Origin: Candidatus Zhuqueibacterota bacterium
GTDB lineage: Bacteria; Zhuqueibacterota; Zhuqueibacteria; Oceanimicrobiales; Oceanimicrobiaceae
DNA length: 8,293 nucleotides
Assembly: GCA_011775825.1 (NCBI GenBank)
Contig: JAABYK010000060.1
Span: 14,014 to 22,306, forward strand
Direction of reading: 5' to 3'
In this document: positions 5,354-8,293 of the stretch, piece by piece
Position numbering within the stretch: position 1 is the first letter of the stretch
How the letters are laid out: every line of letters starts with the position of its first letter
Notes under the pieces: model-generated
What the model saw: only the letters and a program-made list of their open reading frames with translations
Database searches by the model: none
What the model was told of the DNA's origin: nothing
Position numbers and translations under genes: made by a program

Positions 5354-6208
5354 TCAATAATCAATTTGCAACTCGCCTAATCCGGGACTGACTCTCACAT
5401 CAAGCCGATTTTTTGCAACATCAAAATTTTTACTGTAATAGTATCTTCCGGACTTTTTCAGCCCATATGGAACCGAGACGTCTGACAGGAAAAGAAACTT
5501 CGAAACGACTAATTTAACTCCGGCCTCCTCGGGCAAATAGAGGGTAGTTTCGCCGATATCGAGATCGATATGCGCCTCGGCTTCTGACAACATATTGCCG
5601 CGTAAGTCTACACTCATCTCGCCAATGCCGCCATTAATTTCGGCTTCTCTGAAACGCGCATTTCCGAGTTCTCTGATCCGAGTTTCACCAACTTTTGTAT
5701 TTATTTTCATGAACTCCATGTCGCTCTTGTTTGGCTCTGAAAAACCGACGACGACTTCACCAGCCCAGGTTGTAAGATCGAGTCTCGTCAGTGCGAGACC
5801 CCCGAAATCAAGATCGATCTCTCCTGCCTTGATTTTGGCTTCCAGGTCCACCTCAACACCGGTCGGCAATTCAATGAGGGCCTCGGCGACTGCGTTATCT
5901 TTCGAATTGCCCCAACCTTTCTTTTCAAACTCGATATCCAACCGAGACCGTTTTTCATCAAAATCCGAATACACTCTAAACTCCTCTTCATCATAATCAA
6001 TTATGACTCTCGCCTCCTTATCGTTTGGAGATTTGTGTATGGTCACTTCGCCTGCGTCAATTTCGATGTCTACCCTGAAGACTTTATCAGCCGGAATGGA
6101 GTATTTTTCTTTGAAGCGGTTGACCTCTGCTCGTTGTGCAAATGAGGACGCCGGCAAGAGAAAGATTAAAGTTGGCAAAACGGCTATGGCAAATTTGCTT
6201 AGAAACAT
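5354..6208 (-). CDS. Secreted 'toast-rack' beta-strand-repeat protein with GE turns (LiaF/DUF4097-like fold)
   Basis: 284 residues, function unknown. The signal peptide covers about 1-24 (MFLSKF, hydrophobic stretch, cleavage after ASSFA). The mature chain alternates beta strands with a recurring small-hydrophobic-Gly-Glu turn: AGE at 52-54, 128-130 and 149-151, VGE 173-175, IGE 195-197 and 218-220, LGE 277-279. The C-terminal SPGLGELQIDY resembles the ends of LiaF-type 'cell-wall-active antibiotic response' and toast-rack domains. It lacks the KRV/MEEL block of its two neighbours, so it is a more distant relative. The ATG at 6208 is chosen because GGGAG lies 9 nt upstream (6218-6222). An in-frame ATG at 6232 has no ribosome binding site and would put charged residues ahead of the signal peptide. 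It is first of the three-gene toast-rack group. Confidence 0.85.
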   Translation of the reverse strand: MFLSKFAIAVLPTLIFLLPASSFAQRAEVNRFKEKYSIPADKVFRVDIEIDAGEVTIHKSPNDKEARVIIDYDEEEFRVYSDFDEKRSRLDIEFEKKGWGNSKDNAVAEALIELPTGVEVDLEAKIKAGEIDLDFGGLALTRLDLTTWAGEVVVGFSEPNKSDMEFMKINTKVGETRIRELGNARFREAEINGGIGEMSVDLRGNMLSEAEAHIDLDIGETTLYLPEEAGVKLVVSKFLFLSDVSVPYGLKKSGRYYYSKNFDVAKNRLDVRVSPGLGELQIDY

Positions 6209-6526
6209 CTTCGTGTTCTCCCGATTAGTCATGAATAGGGTTTAATAAAAATGACGATTAACCCGAAATGAATGTTCAGGCCATGACTTGTGTCGTCCCA
6301 ATCATAAAAACTTGAGTATTGAGGAAACAGAACTGAGGTGGACAATAAAGGGCAAACCGATACATGGAATAAGGAAGAAAGGTTCGAACTTCTCAGCGAC
6401 GCTCTTTCCATATTTTACCCTCGCGTACTAAGGACCTTTGAAACTATAAAAAAATTAACTGATAGGAAGGTGTCGTGTATTATAAAAATTTGTTCATCAA
6501 AGATGTGAATCAAAACCGTAACTCTC
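6209..6526. other. 318 bp intergenic region upstream of the toast-rack group
   Basis: No credible gene on either strand. It must hold the end of the rluD transcript and, probably, the promoter of the toast-rack group. The minus strand shows one perfect TATAAT (6479-6484) without a good -35, and a TATGAT nearer the gene (about 6300-6305). A weak CATC/GATG stem followed by five Ts sits about 30 bp after the rluD stop codon but is too small to call a terminator. Confidence 0.4.
6479..6484 (-). promoter_or_regulatory. Possible -10 element (TATAAT) for the toast-rack group
   Basis: A perfect TATAAT on the minus strand in A/T-rich DNA. No TTGACA-like hexamer lies 16-18 bp upstream, and the resulting leader would be about 260 nt, so this is only a candidate. 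Confidence 0.22.
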
Positions 6527-7495
6527 TCACTCAGTACGTAAGCGATTGAGTAATTGTTGCATGTCTTCAGGCAATTGAGAATCGAAGCGCATGAACCTGT
6601 CTTTGACCGGATGCTTGAAGCCCAAGACTTTGGCGTGCAGTGCATGGCGTGGCATCCTTTGGAGTAATTCTGCGGCTACCTCGCGCTGGCGAGCTGCGAG
6701 GCTACCGAATTGACGGTTCCGGCCGCCATAGGTTGCGTCAGCAAACACCGGATGCCCAATGTAGGATAGGTGCACGCGGATTTGGTGGGTTCGTCCGGTC
6801 TCCAAATGAAGCTTGACAAGCGATAAAAAATCAAACTCTTCGATGACTTCATAGTTTGTGATGGATTCTTTGCCGACCAATTGAACGGACATTCGGGTTC
6901 TATCCTTTGGGCTTCTCGCAATTAAGGTTTCGATTTTGTCCTTCTTTTTTTTGAAGCGCCACCAGGCAACCGTCCAGTATTCCCGCTCCATGGATTTTTC
7001 CCTGAATTGGCGGGACAACTCTTGGTGTGCGACATCATTCTTTGCGACGACCAGAAGACCCGAGGTATCTTTGTCGAGCCGATGCACAATCCCTGGCCTT
7101 TGTCTTCCGCCCACCGATGACAGTTCACCGCAATGATGCAGAAGCGCATTCACCAGGGTTCCGGTATAATTGGCAAAGGCGGGGTGCACAACCATACCGG
7201 CCTGCTTGTTTAACACAATCAGATGATCATCCTCATACAGGATGTTCAACGGAATGTTTTCCGGAGAGATATCAACTTTCTTGGGTTTTGGAATGCATAC
7301 TTCAATCTTTTCGAAGGGCCGGATAAGATGACTGGCTTTAGCTGGACGCCCGTTGACGAGGACTTTTCCCTCCGCGATGCCTTTTTGCAGTCGTGCTCGA
7401 GAAACGGAAGAAATACGCTGCGTCAGGAATTTGTCGAGACGTTCTCTTTCTTGATTGGCGGGAACAACAATTTCAAAGAATTTATCATCATCCAT
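6527..7495 (-). CDS. rluD: RluD-type 23S rRNA pseudouridine synthase
   Basis: 322 residues. It isomerises uridine to pseudouridine in rRNA; RluD of E. coli acts on helix 69 of 23S rRNA (1911/1915/1917). Layout: S4 RNA-binding domain at about 17-75 (RLDKFL, SRARLQKGI, VLVNG), then the RluA-family catalytic domain. HRLDKDTSGLLVVAK (138-152) contains the catalytic Asp141. Further family marks are GRTHQIRVHL (234-243) and GHPVFADATYGG (247-258). Length matches RluD. RluA/RluC/RluD paralogues are similar, and the choice of RluD rests on the S4 domain, length and position after lspA. The ATG has no clear Shine-Dalgarno, and translation may be coupled to lspA, whose stop is 34 bp upstream. Confidence 0.93.
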   Translation of the reverse strand: MDDDKFFEIVVPANQERERLDKFLTQRISSVSRARLQKGIAEGKVLVNGRPAKASHLIRPFEKIEVCIPKPKKVDISPENIPLNILYEDDHLIVLNKQAGMVVHPAFANYTGTLVNALLHHCGELSSVGGRQRPGIVHRLDKDTSGLLVVAKNDVAHQELSRQFREKSMEREYWTVAWWRFKKKKDKIETLIARSPKDRTRMSVQLVGKESITNYEVIEEFDFLSLVKLHLETGRTHQIRVHLSYIGHPVFADATYGGRNRQFGSLAARQREVAAELLQRMPRHALHAKVLGFKHPVKDRFMRFDSQLPEDMQQLLNRLRTE

Positions 7496-7529
7496 AAAGG
7501 ACTTCGTTTGAGGGGAGTTGTTTGTGGAG

Positions 7530-8045
7530 TTAGTTCGAGGAGTCCTGGAAAACTTCTTTTTTGCGACCTACTTCCGTGTTTTTTTCATCCTCCTTGCTCC
7601 GACTCTTATCGAATAAAACTAGTGAGATCAGAATGATCATTCCAAGGGTGACAGCACTGTCAGCAAAATTGAAAATCGGCCAGCGTGTGTCCCCAATCCC
7701 TACATCGATAAAATCGACTACTTTGCCATACAAAAAGCGATCGACTAAATTGCCGATAGCGCCCCCCAAAATAAGTGCGAGAGCAAGACGAAGGGGCAGA
7801 CGTTCAGTACGGGCTCGAACAATGTAAATAAAGATGACAACCGTCGCTATCATGGCAAAAATCGTAAAGAATTTTTGTCCCCCGAATTGAATACCGAAAG
7901 CCATGCCTGGATTTTCTATATAGGTTAATCTTAACCAATCACCAAGAATCTGATGCTCTCTTCCGTACTCAAAAAAATACCGCACGGAAAATTTGCTGAT
8001 TTGGTCAAGGACAACCACGATCACGGATACAATCAGTACTCTCAA
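7530..8045 (-). CDS. lspA: Lipoprotein signal peptidase (signal peptidase II)
   Basis: 171 residues, an inner-membrane aspartyl protease that cleaves prolipoprotein signal peptides before the lipid-modified Cys. Conserved blocks: DQISK with Asp14, ENPGMAFG (44-51), GGAIGNLVDR with Asn99 and Asp102, VVDF with Asp111, and FNFADS with Asn126 and Asp129; the catalytic aspartate pair is among these. Four hydrophobic segments lie at about 3-15, 58-76, 86-101 and 131-146, followed by a charged 25-residue tail. I place the start at a TTG (8043-8045). An in-frame stop lies 15 codon-bases upstream and there is no ATG in between; AGGA sits about 6 nt before the TTG, and the N-terminus then has normal length before DQxSK. 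The gene lies 35 bp after the zinc-finger gene. Confidence 0.95.
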   Translation of the reverse strand: MRVLIVSVIVVVLDQISKFSVRYFFEYGREHQILGDWLRLTYIENPGMAFGIQFGGQKFFTIFAMIATVVIFIYIVRARTERLPLRLALALILGGAIGNLVDRFLYGKVVDFIDVGIGDTRWPIFNFADSAVTLGMIILISLVLFDKSRSKEDEKNTEVGRKKEVFQDSSN

Positions 8046-8080
8046 TCCAATCCTATCTCATTTTCGCCGTGCTACGTTTC

Positions 8081-8293
8081 TTACGTCTTGTTATTTTCCT
8101 CATTTGACTTGCAAGTGATGCAAAGTCTGGCATGCGGAACAGCTTCCAATCTGTCCTTGCTGATCTGCTCACCGCATTCATGGCAATGGCCATAGGTCTT
8201 GTTCTCAATTCTCTCCAGAGCCTGCTCGAGGTGATAAAGATACCTGCCCTCCTGGGTCGCAAAAAAGAAAGCCTTCTCCCTCTCCATGTTATC
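8081..8293 (-). CDS. TraR/DksA-family C4 zinc-finger protein (5' end outside window)
   Basis: The last 70 residues are visible and the reading frame stays open to the window edge. C4 zinc finger: CHEC at 37-40 and CITC at 58-61 of the visible part, within the family sentence ALERIENKTYGHCHECG...RLEA.P.ARLC. DksA-type proteins bind RNA polymerase in the secondary channel and tune rRNA and stress promoters; shorter TraR-like members are less well understood. The preceding residues, EREKAFFFATQEGRYLYHLEQAL, belong to the alpha-helical part of the family, so the ATG at 8287 is internal and the true start lies further right. It is followed 35 bp later by lspA, an order seen in many FCB-group genomes, often with ileS in front. 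Confidence 0.88.
   Translation of the reverse strand, partial: DNMEREKAFFFATQEGRYLYHLEQALERIENKTYGHCHECGEQISKDRLEAVPHARLCITCKSNEENNKT

Noticed and set aside
6209..6232. Upstream ATG for the GE-turn toast-rack protein
   Set aside because: No Shine-Dalgarno; GGGAG serves the ATG at 6208, and the shorter form gives a standard signal peptide.
7223..7636. Plus-strand open frame of 137 codons across the rluD/lspA junction
   Set aside because: It is antisense to two clearly conserved genes and has no family resemblance.
8053..8262. Alternative minus-strand frame of 69 codons overlapping the zinc-finger gene
   Set aside because: The other frame carries the intact C4 zinc finger and family signature; this one is an Arg-rich shadow of it.

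Overview
The window reads as ordinary chromosomal DNA of a mid-G+C (mid-40s % by eye) Gram-negative-type bacterium. All protein genes I accept are on the minus strand. The order TraR/DksA-type zinc finger, lspA, rluD is common in the FCB-like phyla (Bacteroidota, Chlorobi, Calditrichota and uncultured relatives). Secreted beta-strand-repeat proteins and a B-box zinc finger on a membrane deacetylase fit that placement. The phylum is an inference; there is no rRNA or marker gene here that fixes it.

Right to left, which is the direction of transcription: at 8293-6527 lies a housekeeping cluster of a TraR/DksA-like zinc-finger protein (5' end outside the window), lspA (lipoprotein signal peptidase, TTG start) and an RluD-type pseudouridine synthase. 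At 6208-3234 are three secreted beta-strand-repeat proteins of the DUF4097/'toast-rack' type in tandem. Each has its own recurring turn signature: GE, DEG(D/E) and TNGG. At 2780-1410 is a membrane-anchored polysaccharide deacetylase with a cytoplasmic B-box-like zinc finger, a transmembrane helix, an Ig-like domain and a NodB domain. At 1170-1 are a four-cysteine YggX-like protein and the N-terminal two thirds of an aldehyde dehydrogenase that runs off the left edge.

Three non-coding items stand out. First, two copies of a ~125 bp palindromic element with GGCTGAACGAAAAC-type terminal inverted repeats sit in opposite orientation, one just after the deacetylase stop codon and one between two of the toast-rack genes; a decayed half-copy lies beside the first. 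Second, in the 453 bp gap 2781-3233 the plus strand carries a sigma-54-like promoter followed about 110 nt later by a perfect 11 bp hairpin and T-tract, which together look like a small RNA gene facing the end of the toast-rack cluster. Third, a 15 bp perfect inverted repeat sits just upstream of the ribosome binding site of the YggX-like gene.

Functionally, the right half concerns translation and lipoprotein maturation, and the centre concerns envelope-located proteins of unknown role. The left half holds peptidoglycan or polysaccharide modification and aldehyde oxidation. I see no defence system, prophage, CRISPR array or tRNA/rRNA gene.
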